Shown one piece after another: positions 16,832 through 25,564 of a DNA stretch of 64,000 bases (positions are counted from its first letter, which is position 1; every line of letters begins with the position of its first letter). The stretch spans positions 1,642,001 through 1,706,000 of the forward strand of contig NZ_CP039456.1 in assembly GCF_006974145.1 (NCBI RefSeq), read 5' to 3'. The notes under the pieces are model-generated. The model was not told the DNA's origin, made no database searches, and saw only the letters and a list, made by a program, of their open reading frames with translations. Origin of the DNA: Changchengzhania lutea (GTDB lineage Bacteria; Bacteroidota; Bacteroidia; Flavobacteriales; Flavobacteriaceae). A program made the position numbers and the translations under genes.

Positions 16832-17707
16832 ATGGGTTTAAAATTATTTAAGATAGTAATAAACATTCTTGTCGGTATCCTTTTGAATGTACCGAGCAGC
16901 TATGCTCAAAACCCTAGTAGCGACAACGATGTTGAGGTATCCTTACGAATGATAGGCCATCAGGTTTTGCTCAGTGCCAATGATAGTACTTCGTGTGTAT
17001 TACCTATTACTAAAGGAAATGGACGTTATCGGATTCAATTTGAAGCTGAATTTGAGTTTAATCCCGACGAGCTGGTCACTACGATAGACCGTGTGGTTAA
17101 GAGTACTAAAATGGCACAACATTATATCGTCGAAGTGGAGGGATGCGATACCAAAGACATCATTTATAGTTTTGAAGTGAATGCTTTAGAGCAATCAGAT
17201 ATTATTCCATGTAGAGGAAGGGAACAACCTAAATCCTGTTATAGTATTCTTTTCACGCTGATAGAACCCATCTCGACCAATACTTTAGGTTCTTTAAATA
17301 CAGTTTTTTATAGTTTGAAATATTTTGGTGGTGTTATAGGTTTAGCGCTAATTACCCTGGCTTTCTTTTTTATTAGGAAACGAAAGCATAGAAGGGCTAC
17401 GGATTCAAATTTGATCCCATTAGGGGAATACCAATTTGATAAACTGAATACTGAGCTTTTAATTGAGGAACAACGGATAGAACTTACTGGTAAAGAAGGC
17501 GACCTACTACTTTTACTCTATAATGCTGCTAATACTACTGTAGAACGCGAGGTTATTTTAAATAAGGTCTGGGGAGATGAAGGCGATTATGTTGGCAGAA
17601 CTTTAGATATGTTTATATCTAAATTACGGAAGAAATTAGAATTCGATTCGAAAGTAAAAATCGTAAATATTCGAGGGGTAGGCTACAAACTTGTTGTGAA
17701 TGTATAA
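16832..17707 (+). CDS. Membrane-anchored winged-helix (ToxR-like) transcriptional regulator
   Basis: The 291-residue protein has an unusual order: a signal peptide (1-25), an extracytoplasmic beta-rich domain with five cysteines (26-165), one membrane helix (about 166-182) followed by RKRKHRR, and an OmpR/PhoB-type DNA-binding domain at the C-terminus (197-290; LTGKEGDLLLLLYNAANTTVEREVIL, VGRTLDMFISKLRKKL, IRGVGYKL). It would sense something in the periplasm and act on DNA from the membrane without phosphorylation. Its likely target is the divergent TonB-like gene, because direct TGTAA repeats with one-turn spacing lie between them. Confidence 0.88.
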   Translation: MGLKLFKIVINILVGILLNVPSSYAQNPSSDNDVEVSLRMIGHQVLLSANDSTSCVLPITKGNGRYRIQFEAEFEFNPDELVTTIDRVVKSTKMAQHYIVEVEGCDTKDIIYSFEVNALEQSDIIPCRGREQPKSCYSILFTLIEPISTNTLGSLNTVFYSLKYFGGVIGLALITLAFFFIRKRKHRRATDSNLIPLGEYQFDKLNTELLIEEQRIELTGKEGDLLLLLYNAANTTVEREVILNKVWGDEGDYVGRTLDMFISKLRKKLEFDSKVKIVNIRGVGYKLVVNV

Positions 17708-17740
17708 TTTTAAAAAAGTAAAGATTTTAGAAACAATAAA

Positions 17741-17772
17741 AAAGTCCGCTTTAATCGAATTAAGCGGCCTTT
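17741..17772. terminator. Bidirectional terminator between convergent genes
   Basis: AAAGTCCGCTTTAAT and ATTAAGCGGCCTTT pair with a CGA loop. It separates the regulator gene from the leftward M1 peptidase gene. Confidence 0.75.
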
Positions 17773-17791
17773 AAATTTTATCGCAAAAAAT

Positions 17792-19627
17792 CTACTTTTT
17801 ATTATTTGACTTATCAATATCTGCCATCATCCCTTTTGGGTCTATTACAACAGATTTAACCGATTTAGAAGTTTCAAAACTATAAGTTGGATACGCCCAA
17901 GCCCAATCAGGTTTTACGGTAGCTTCCGTTGGTTTTTCACCGCGCATCATTTGTAATGGGATATAAAAATCTTCAGTTGCACCATCTGTATAGGTTACGG
18001 TTACATCTATAGGCATAGGCATTAAGCCAATCCGTTCTAAAGTTATTGTATTGGCATCAACCGATTTTATAGCATAATCAATGGTATTTGTTGTTTGTGC
18101 AAAATCCATTAAGTACCAATCCAATTCCAACCCAGAAACTTTTTCTGCAGAACGGATCATATCAATAGGTCTTGGGTGCTTAAACGAAAAGTCATTAAAG
18201 TATTTTTTGATACTTGCTTTTAAATTGTCTTCGCCTATGACGTATCCTAATTGTGCCAGAAACACTTCGCCTTTACTGTAAGCAGAGATACTGTAAACAC
18301 CATTGTAATTAAAGCGGTCTGCATGTGTAGTCATCGGCTGTTGCTTATCAGATTTTGCTAAACGAAAGTAGCTATTGTAAGCACCAGAAGTTGGGTTTTT
18401 AAGTCCTTTTTTCAAGATTTCATTTTCAGCCAAATCACTTATATAGCTTGTAAACCCTTCGTCCATCCAATAATGCTTCAATTCATTGGTGGCTAATAAA
18501 AACTGAAACCATGTGTGTGCCATTTCATGTGCGGTAACACCAAACAGCCCTTTAAAAGACCCTTCGCCTAAAATTAAGGTGCACATGCCGTATTCCATGC
18601 CACCATCACCACCTTGAATTACTGAGTACTGATTGTACGGATACTTACCCACGTGTTTATTGTAATATTGCATAAGCTCAACAGCTTTTGGTTGCAATTT
18701 TTTCCAGTTCTCTAGCTTATCAGAGGTCATATTGTTTTTATAAAAAAAGTGTAATAACGGTCCGTTAGGCACTTGCATGGTGTCATGTATATAATCCGGA
18801 TCGGCAGCCCAAGTAAAATCATGTACCATAGGTGCTTTAAAATGCCAGGTTAACTTATCACCCGCAGGTCTATTAACCGTACTTGTTTCATAACCGTGCC
18901 CTATGCTATTTGGGTTTTGAAGATAGCCTGTACCGCCAACCACGTAATTTTTATCGATAGTAAGCTTCACATCAAAATCTCCCCAAACCCCGTGGAACTC
19001 ACGCCCAATATAAGGGTCTGCATGCCAGCCTTCAAAGTCATATTCGGCTAATTTAGGATACCATTGCGCCATAGAGAGCGCCACGCCTTCTTTATTATTT
19101 CGTCCAGAACGTCGAATTTGAACAGGAACTTGGCCATCAAAAACCATATCAAAAGTCACTTTTTCTCCGGGTTTGATAGGCTTTGCCAAATTGACTTCTA
19201 ACACTGTACCAACCGTATCGTATGTTAATGCAGCACCATCTTGTTTTAATGAATGCACTTTTATATTCCCTATTTCATTGGGCTGTAATTTGCTAATTCT
19301 ATCTTTTACACGACCATCTGGATCTGCAATAGTACGCGAACGCACATCCATTTCACTTCCAGGTTGGAAGGCGTTAAAATAAAGATGGTAGTACACTCTG
19401 GTTAAAACATCGGGTGAATTATTGGTATACACTAACTGTTGTTTACCTTTATATTGATAGGTGTTTACATCCATATCAATATCCATTTTATAGTCAACAT
19501 GTTGCTGCCAGTATCCTGAATTTTTATTGGAGGCCGTCGTTTTTGCCTCTGGCTTTGCAGTGTCTTGTGTACTGGCGCAAGACCATAGGAAAGCCGCACA
19601 GATTAATAAAAGAAAATAGTTTTTCAT
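17792..19627 (-). CDS. M1 family zinc metallopeptidase (lipoprotein)
   Basis: This aminopeptidase-like enzyme, probably anchored in the periplasm or outer membrane by a lipid (lipobox WSCA, Cys17), has 611 residues. The zinc site is HEMAH at 367-371 with the third ligand Glu390 in DEGFTSY. The exopeptidase motif GGMEYG at 342-347 binds the free N-terminus in family members. The N-terminal ~270 residues are the saddle-like beta domain. It probably releases N-terminal amino acids from peptides. It lies downstream of an S8 protease gene with a terminator between them. Confidence 0.93.
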   Translation of the reverse strand: MKNYFLLLICAAFLWSCASTQDTAKPEAKTTASNKNSGYWQQHVDYKMDIDMDVNTYQYKGKQQLVYTNNSPDVLTRVYYHLYFNAFQPGSEMDVRSRTIADPDGRVKDRISKLQPNEIGNIKVHSLKQDGAALTYDTVGTVLEVNLAKPIKPGEKVTFDMVFDGQVPVQIRRSGRNNKEGVALSMAQWYPKLAEYDFEGWHADPYIGREFHGVWGDFDVKLTIDKNYVVGGTGYLQNPNSIGHGYETSTVNRPAGDKLTWHFKAPMVHDFTWAADPDYIHDTMQVPNGPLLHFFYKNNMTSDKLENWKKLQPKAVELMQYYNKHVGKYPYNQYSVIQGGDGGMEYGMCTLILGEGSFKGLFGVTAHEMAHTWFQFLLATNELKHYWMDEGFTSYISDLAENEILKKGLKNPTSGAYNSYFRLAKSDKQQPMTTHADRFNYNGVYSISAYSKGEVFLAQLGYVIGEDNLKASIKKYFNDFSFKHPRPIDMIRSAEKVSGLELDWYLMDFAQTTNTIDYAIKSVDANTITLERIGLMPMPIDVTVTYTDGATEDFYIPLQMMRGEKPTEATVKPDWAWAYPTYSFETSKSVKSVVIDPKGMMADIDKSNNKK

Positions 19628-19648
19628 AGGGATAGAGAATAAAATAAA

Positions 19649-19671
19649 AAGGAGGCTTATAAAGCCTCCTT
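19649..19671 (-). terminator. Rho-independent terminator of the S8 peptidase gene
   Basis: AAGGAGGCTT and AAGCCTCCTT form a perfect 10-bp stem with a 3-base loop. The leftward transcript then enters a T run (top-strand A run at 19641-19650). Confidence 0.85.
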
Positions 19672-19680
19672 AAAAAAATA

Positions 19681-21291
19681 TTATTTAGATATGCGCGAAG
19701 CCATAATTAAGGCATTGAAGGCATTAACCATTTTACCGGATTTAGTTAAATCTGCAAATGGCTTTACATTATCGGAGTTTCCACCAACAACCACTTTGGT
19801 ATTTATAGGAAGACCAGAATCCATAAGCACTTGCTTCACCTGTGCAGCGGTTAATTTTGGATAATAAGACCGTATTAATGCGGCAACACCTGCAACAGCG
19901 GGAGCTGCCATAGAAGTCCCGCCTTTGGTGTCATATTCGTTTTCTGGAGTCGTAGAATAGATGCTTGCCCCAGGAGCAAATACATCGACGTTATTTTTCC
20001 CATAGTTGGAGAACCCTGCTACCATAGCCGATCCATATTTTGGTGCTAATGCACCAACTCTTATGTAGGCATTAGAAACTTCCTGTCCGCCATTTAAGTT
20101 ATCATCTGGATAATTTGGCTTTTTATCCACATCATTACTGTCATTACCCGCAGCGTGCACAAATAGAACATTATTTTTGCCTGCATAGGCAATCGCATCA
20201 CGTACCCAATCACTGTGTGGTGAGTAACTTTTACCAAAACTTCCGTTAATTATAGAGGCACCATTATCTACCGCATAACGAATAGCTAAGGCAATATCCT
20301 TATCATATTCATCACCGTTGGGAACGGCTCTTAAGCTCATAATTTTAACATTGTTGGCAACGCCATTAGCACCCTTACCATTATTACGCTCTGCAGCAAT
20401 AATTCCTGCTACGTGTGTCCCGTGACTTTCAGTTTTCTTTACAGGTTTTACATTACCATCGCCGTAAAATTTAGAAGCCATATCATCTGGATTATCACCA
20501 TTAACACGTCCTTTAAAATCTTTGTTTAAATTATAGTTTAAGCGGTCGTTAATACTTTCCAATCCGTTGCTGATTTCCTTTTTAGCATCCGTCATCGATT
20601 CCATACCATTGCTATACATGTATTTGGCTACTTGTACGGCTTGACCTAAGGCTTCGTCTTCAGTTTTAATAGCATTCACATCTTCTTTAGTGTAATCTTT
20701 CTTGCCAATGTGTTTTGCTAAAGCTTCATCTGCGGTAACGATTTGTTGATAAATTTGATCGTATTGCGTTTTTCTACCTAACCATTTTTGATATTCGGTA
20801 TCATATTCTGCTTTCGCTTTACTGTAATCGGGGTTGCTCGTATCGCCGCTAGCTAGAATACGCACAAATTCAAGTTGTTCGTTATAACCTTTTCCAAGGA
20901 AATTCCAACCATGTACATCATCTACATAGCCGTTTTTATCATCATCTTTTCCGTTATTAGCAATCTCTTTGGTATTGGTCCAGATATTACTATCTAAATC
21001 TTCGTGATCAATATCAATTCCAGAATCTATAATGGCTACAATAACCGATTTACCACGTCTTTTTTTAATAATTTCGGAGTATGCTTTATCGACACTCATT
21101 CCAGGAATTGTGTCTTTTACCAAATCAAGGTGTCCCCAGTTTTTTTTCTCTACTTCGGTTAATTCTGCAATTTTTAAAGGTGACGTATCTATGTCTTCAA
21201 TTGGGGTTGAAATAATGGGAGCTGTACTACCGCATCCAAAAAATAAAGTGGCAGCGAAGGCTGACAATAAATAGGTTTTAACTGTTTTCAT
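19681..21291 (-). CDS. S8 family serine peptidase (subtilase lipoprotein)
   Basis: This exported subtilisin-like protease has 536 residues. A lipobox FFGC puts the lipid on Cys20. The catalytic triad is Asp89 (AIIDSGIDIDHEDL), His289 (SHGTHVAGIIA) and Ser459 (GGTSMAAPAVAG), with the oxyanion Asn in AAGNDSN at about 382. The spacing between Asp and His is about 200 residues, much more than in plain subtilisins. The insert at about 131-280 is charged and rich in Lys, Asp and Glu and predicted largely helical. It might act as an inhibitory or substrate-binding module. Confidence 0.93.
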   Translation of the reverse strand: MKTVKTYLLSAFAATLFFGCGSTAPIISTPIEDIDTSPLKIAELTEVEKKNWGHLDLVKDTIPGMSVDKAYSEIIKKRRGKSVIVAIIDSGIDIDHEDLDSNIWTNTKEIANNGKDDDKNGYVDDVHGWNFLGKGYNEQLEFVRILASGDTSNPDYSKAKAEYDTEYQKWLGRKTQYDQIYQQIVTADEALAKHIGKKDYTKEDVNAIKTEDEALGQAVQVAKYMYSNGMESMTDAKKEISNGLESINDRLNYNLNKDFKGRVNGDNPDDMASKFYGDGNVKPVKKTESHGTHVAGIIAAERNNGKGANGVANNVKIMSLRAVPNGDEYDKDIALAIRYAVDNGASIINGSFGKSYSPHSDWVRDAIAYAGKNNVLFVHAAGNDSNDVDKKPNYPDDNLNGGQEVSNAYIRVGALAPKYGSAMVAGFSNYGKNNVDVFAPGASIYSTTPENEYDTKGGTSMAAPAVAGVAALIRSYYPKLTAAQVKQVLMDSGLPINTKVVVGGNSDNVKPFADLTKSGKMVNAFNALIMASRISK

Positions 21292-21306
21292 TTAGGAATG
21301 TTTAAT

Positions 21307-22167
21307 TTAATTGAATATATCTTGTGTTGTGAACGTGTTGCTTAAACGAACACCTTTATCGGTGTTTTTAACAGTAATGATTTCATTATGAGCGTCGTGT
21401 TCCAAAAATAAATAATAATTGTGGTCTGCTGCTAATTTTAAAAACTTTTCTTTCTCATCTAAGGTTAACAGCGGTCTGGTATCGTAACCCATAACATATG
21501 GTAATGGCAAATGTCCAACGGTAGGTAGTAAGTCTGCCATAAACGCAATGGTTTTATCTTGATAGGTGATAAGCGGAATCATTTGTTTATCGGTATGGCC
21601 GTTGGCAAAAAAGATATCAAAACCCAATTCAGAATTTTTTAAAGTATCCCCTTGCGGAAGTGTTGTGAATTTTAACTGGCCGCTTTCTTCCATAGGGACT
21701 ATGTTCTCCTTTAAAAAGGATGCTTTCTCTCTTTTATTGGGTTGTATGGCCCATTGCCAATGGTCTTGATTGCTCCAAAAATGCGCATTTTTAAAAGTGG
21801 GCTCGTATCCTGTTTTACCAGCGTTCCATTGGATGCTACCCCCACAATGATCAAAATGCAGGTGTGTCATAAACACATCTGTGATATCATTTCCATGAAA
21901 CCCATACTGATTCAAGGATTTACCTATAGAGTCATCACCCCATAAATGATAGTAGCCATAAAATTTATCTGATTGCTTGTTGCCCATACCGGTATCGATC
22001 AAAATCAAGCGCTTGCCGTCTTCAATAAGTAAACAGCGCGCTGCGATATCAATCATATTATTGGCATCTGCAGGATTTGTTTTTTGCCACAACGATTTTG
22101 GCACCACACCAAACATGGCACCACCGTCAAGCTTAAAATTTCCAGAATTTATGGGGTATAAGGTCAT
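21307..22167 (-). CDS. MBL-fold metallo-hydrolase
   Basis: The 286-residue protein shows the metallo-beta-lactamase-fold motif THLHFDHCGG (His102, His104, Asp106, His107), an earlier IDTGMGNK, and later FFANGHTDKQMIPLI and FLEHDAHNEI supplying further ligands. Among MBL subfamilies it resembles the AttM/AiiB-like group, which includes lactonases and other esterases, but the substrate cannot be fixed from sequence. No signal peptide is seen. It lies just upstream of the S8 gene on the same strand with a 15-bp gap, so they may be co-transcribed. Confidence 0.88.
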   Translation of the reverse strand: MTLYPINSGNFKLDGGAMFGVVPKSLWQKTNPADANNMIDIAARCLLIEDGKRLILIDTGMGNKQSDKFYGYYHLWGDDSIGKSLNQYGFHGNDITDVFMTHLHFDHCGGSIQWNAGKTGYEPTFKNAHFWSNQDHWQWAIQPNKREKASFLKENIVPMEESGQLKFTTLPQGDTLKNSELGFDIFFANGHTDKQMIPLITYQDKTIAFMADLLPTVGHLPLPYVMGYDTRPLLTLDEKEKFLKLAADHNYYLFLEHDAHNEIITVKNTDKGVRLSNTFTTQDIFN

Positions 22168-22265
22168 AGGTCTTGCAAATTAACAAATCTTGAGCAATTG
22201 TTATAATTGTTAAGTAAATATTAACCTAAATAATTTCCCGGTGGCTCAGTCTCGGGGTTTCCGAA

Positions 22266-22322
22266 TTTACCTCTCCTTGGGAGAGGTCGGAACTGCCTTT
22301 TCGCAGTTCTGGGCGAGGTAAA
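22266..22322. repeat. GC-richer multi-hairpin intergenic repeat
   Basis: In an otherwise AT-rich gap, ACCTCTC/GAGAGGT (22269-22287) and GAACTGC/GCAGTTC (22290-22309) form two adjacent hairpins. TTTACCTC at 22266 can alternatively pair with GAGGTAAA at 22315-22322. No ORF runs through it. It looks like a dispersed repeat unit rather than a simple terminator. Confidence 0.55.
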
Positions 22323-22417
22323 ATACAAAATTTCGGTTTTTGGCCTCGGAGCTAAAATGAAACTGGCGAAATACCTCTACGGCTCTGACTTGAGGATAGT
22401 CGGTTTCAAGAAATTTT

Positions 22418-24619
22418 TTATTGGTTCTGAATCACATCTTTTAACCGTTTCCCAAAATCATATAAGGCTTTTAATTCTTTAAGGCTGGCCAGACGCTCTT
22501 TACCAAATATTAAAAGGGCCTCCCCGTTGGACTCGACGTGGTAATAGGGATTGCTTTCAAAGAAATTAGTAATGTCGTTATTGAAAAAACTACTAATGTC
22601 AGCTTCATTATCTCCTTTAAGGTAGAATCTATTCGAAAAATCTGAACGGTTGTGAATTGGGATATCCCTAAAACCAGCTATGGCATAAAGCTTTTCTAAA
22701 AATCCTTCCTTATCTAAGGTGAATTTTGGAATGAGACGATTAATATTAAGGTATAACATAGTAGAACGAACGACCTCTTTTGCTATAAATTCACCCTCAG
22801 AAAATTCAATATCGAATATTTGTATGCTAAGGTCTTGTTGAGAAATTTTGTTGTAAATGTGATTGATGTGCTTGGTGCCAAAAAAGGAAAAACTATTTAA
22901 GAAAGATAAGCTTTTTTCTTTTTTAGAGCTGTAATTCAAACTATAATCCTGAGCCAAAACCTCCATACTGGTTTGGCGTCTGGTCAAATTGTCGCTTATA
23001 ATTTTTGGTACTGGAAGCATGCGCCTTAAGGCAAACGGGTGATTGGAATCTGCATCGTGCATATCTAAACCAATAACGTCAAAATGCCCGCCTCTTTTCT
23101 CAAATAATTCATTATAACTGTTCATGTTTTCCATCACCGTATGGTCTACAAATTCACATAAGGAAAAGTCTACAATCACATCTTCGTGCTCTGGTACAGC
23201 ATCTAATCTGTCCTTAAGCCTGTAATAGTTTATAAAGCTACAAAAATGTTTAACGCTCACGTAAAACCCACTTTGAGTTCCCGGTTCTTTGTACATTAAA
23301 ACATTCGGTTTTAATACGTTCCTCACAAATAAACCAACGCTTTTATTTATCATCACATGAATAATGAGGGTGGTCACAACCCCTGCTAATATGCCTGTTA
23401 TCAAACCTATTTTTAGAGTGACGATTAGGGTAATAAAAAATATAAGGAGTTGCTCTTTACCAATAGAAAAGATTTTTTTAATAACGTCTGGTGATGCTAA
23501 TTTATAACCCGTGTACACTAAAATAGCCATTAAAGCGGGAAGCGGAATACGCGTGAGCTGTGTGCTAAAAAGGCCTATAAAAAGCAATAAAAAGATGGCG
23601 TGAAAAAAGTTGGAGGATCTATTGCTTCCGCCTTGGTTCACATTTACAGAGCTACGCGCAATAACCGTAACCACATTTAAACCGCCCAAGAAACCACTAC
23701 CTACCGTTGCTAGCCCCAGTGCTTTTAAATCTCTATTCACATTGGAGCGGCGTTTTTCGGGATCTAATTTATCAACTGCTTTAATGCTTAAAAGCGATTC
23801 AATACTAGAAATAAGCGTGAGCGCCAATACGCTCGACCAAAACGATAAGCTGCCCATGCTAGTAAAATTTAAACTAGGTATTTCAGCAATAATATGGTGA
23901 ATGTCTGGGATACCCGAAATCATATATTCCTTCGCAATAGGATTGGGTTCGTGCAAGCCTATTTCAAAATAGTAACTAAAACCAATAGAGAGCAACACAA
24001 TCCACATAGGTGCTGGAATAAGTTGCAAATACTTATTTCTAATTTTTGAATAAAAGAGCATAATCGCTAAACTAAGAACACCCGCTAAAGCCGCATAAAT
24101 CAAGCCTTTATTGTCATAATGTAAAGCGTCATTAATGGTATAGGGGATTTCCAAAAGATAGTCAATGGTATCTTCTCTTTTGATTTTATGAGCAAACATG
24201 ATATGAAATTGTTTCCCCAGAATAATCAAGCCAATAGCTGCCAACATCCCTTGAATGGCAGACGACGGAAAGAAGTCTGCTAAAGTCCCCATTCTTAAAA
24301 ACCCTAAAATAATCAGGAGTATTCCCGAACATATAATGGCCACATATGCGCTTTCTAAACCAAGGCTTGCAATGGCCACTAAAAGCACACCTACTAGTCC
24401 GTTGCCTGGCCCTACAATAGTCACGTGGCTTCCGCCTAAAAGTGACACCATGATACCACCAACTATGGCTGCAATAATTCCTGCAATAGGAGGCGCATCA
24501 CTTGCCATAGCTAAACCAAGTCCTAGCGGTAACGCGATAAGACTCACCACAAACCCAGAAAAAATATTTTTAGGGAGAGCTTTGAAAAATCCTTTTATAT
24601 TGTTTTTTTTCGGACTCAT
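22418..24619 (-). CDS. SulP family anion transporter with STAS domain and extra C-terminal region
   Basis: This inner-membrane transporter for an inorganic anion (sulfate or bicarbonate in the family) has 733 residues. About 10-14 membrane segments occupy residues 15-430, with the SulP motif around GLLGGSHVTIVGPGNGLVGVL. A STAS domain follows (about 440-555; VIVDFSLCEFVDHTVMENM). A further ~170 residues (about 560-733) do not belong to the minimal SulP-STAS plan and I do not recognise them. The stop overlaps no downstream gene. The start overlaps the Usp gene by 4 bp, so they form one unit. A bicarbonate role is possible but is inference. Confidence 0.9.
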   Translation of the reverse strand: MSPKKNNIKGFFKALPKNIFSGFVVSLIALPLGLGLAMASDAPPIAGIIAAIVGGIMVSLLGGSHVTIVGPGNGLVGVLLVAIASLGLESAYVAIICSGILLIILGFLRMGTLADFFPSSAIQGMLAAIGLIILGKQFHIMFAHKIKREDTIDYLLEIPYTINDALHYDNKGLIYAALAGVLSLAIMLFYSKIRNKYLQLIPAPMWIVLLSIGFSYYFEIGLHEPNPIAKEYMISGIPDIHHIIAEIPSLNFTSMGSLSFWSSVLALTLISSIESLLSIKAVDKLDPEKRRSNVNRDLKALGLATVGSGFLGGLNVVTVIARSSVNVNQGGSNRSSNFFHAIFLLLFIGLFSTQLTRIPLPALMAILVYTGYKLASPDVIKKIFSIGKEQLLIFFITLIVTLKIGLITGILAGVVTTLIIHVMINKSVGLFVRNVLKPNVLMYKEPGTQSGFYVSVKHFCSFINYYRLKDRLDAVPEHEDVIVDFSLCEFVDHTVMENMNSYNELFEKRGGHFDVIGLDMHDADSNHPFALRRMLPVPKIISDNLTRRQTSMEVLAQDYSLNYSSKKEKSLSFLNSFSFFGTKHINHIYNKISQQDLSIQIFDIEFSEGEFIAKEVVRSTMLYLNINRLIPKFTLDKEGFLEKLYAIAGFRDIPIHNRSDFSNRFYLKGDNEADISSFFNNDITNFFESNPYYHVESNGEALLIFGKERLASLKELKALYDFGKRLKDVIQNQ

Positions 24620-25488
24620 TGCAGAATTAGCACATCGGTTGGTAATTCGGTTAATATATGTTCAATATCATGCGGAAATAAGCGATCCCAAAAGGTCATT
24701 TTTGAAGGGGCGTTCATGACTAATAAATCAGCACGTGAAATTTGTGCATAATGACCAATGGAGTAGCCTTTTTTACCAAAGATAGGTTGCAACTTGACTT
24801 GTATGTTTTCAGTATACGCTTCAGGAATATCTTTTAATATGTCTTTGATCCTAGAGTTCTCCCTGAGTTTGATACGTTCTCTTATTATGGTCGCTTTTCG
24901 CAAGGATTTATCATCATCCACCTTAACCGAAATCAAGTCTTTGTTTATTTCTTCTACAATCGTGATTTCATGCGCATCAAGCTGCTTAGCCACATAAAAT
25001 GATGCTGCAATGGTACGTTTGGTTTTTGGGTCTTTTAGGCCGTTTACAACAATGTGTTTGCACGGCACCCTTTCAATAGATGGTTTTATCAAGAGTAAAA
25101 TAGAGCATTTGGCTTGACGCGTAATTTTTCTAGCAATTGAGCCGACGTAATATTTTAAAAAGCGCTCCCGTTGTAAAGCCCCTAGAATTAATAAATCTAT
25201 TTTTTTTTCTTCAGAAGTAGATAAAATAACGTCCACAGGTTCTCCTGTTTTAAAAACCACCTCATAATCCAAATGATATTTTTCAAAATTCTTAAGAATG
25301 ACCTCAAGCATCTTTATTTTATCTTCAGAGGGTTCCCCAACATGTATTAGAAATAATTTCGATTTGAAAAACACTGCCAAACGAGCAGCTTCAAACAAGT
25401 TTGCTTTCAGATTTGGTGAATATGCAACGCCAATGCCAATACTTTTAAAGGGCTTTATAATCAAATTAGAATGTATTAATTTCTTCAA
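24616..25488 (-). CDS. Universal stress protein with two Usp domains
   Basis: The 290-residue cytoplasmic protein has tandem Usp domains (about 10-140 and 145-290). The first ends with the ATP-binding-like loop LGALQRERFLKYYVGSIARKITRQAKCSILLL, close to the G-2x-G-9x-G(S/T) pattern. The second is degenerate (VMNAPSKMTFWDRLFPHDIEHILTELPTDVLIL). Usp proteins bind ATP or act as small regulators in stress. The 4-bp overlap with the SulP gene suggests it works with that transporter. Confidence 0.88.
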   Translation of the reverse strand: MKKLIHSNLIIKPFKSIGIGVAYSPNLKANLFEAARLAVFFKSKLFLIHVGEPSEDKIKMLEVILKNFEKYHLDYEVVFKTGEPVDVILSTSEEKKIDLLILGALQRERFLKYYVGSIARKITRQAKCSILLLIKPSIERVPCKHIVVNGLKDPKTKRTIAASFYVAKQLDAHEITIVEEINKDLISVKVDDDKSLRKATIIRERIKLRENSRIKDILKDIPEAYTENIQVKLQPIFGKKGYSIGHYAQISRADLLVMNAPSKMTFWDRLFPHDIEHILTELPTDVLILQ

Positions 25489-25564
25489 GTGGAAAGATAG
25501 TATTTTTTAAAAACATGAAATCATCAGTTTTTACTTAAATTAGTGCTTTTTTAAGGATATATAG

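Noticed and set aside
24255-24719. Rightward 154-codon frame opposite the SulP and Usp genes
   Set aside because: It is antisense to two well-supported genes and its Pro/Lys-rich composition is that of a shadow frame.
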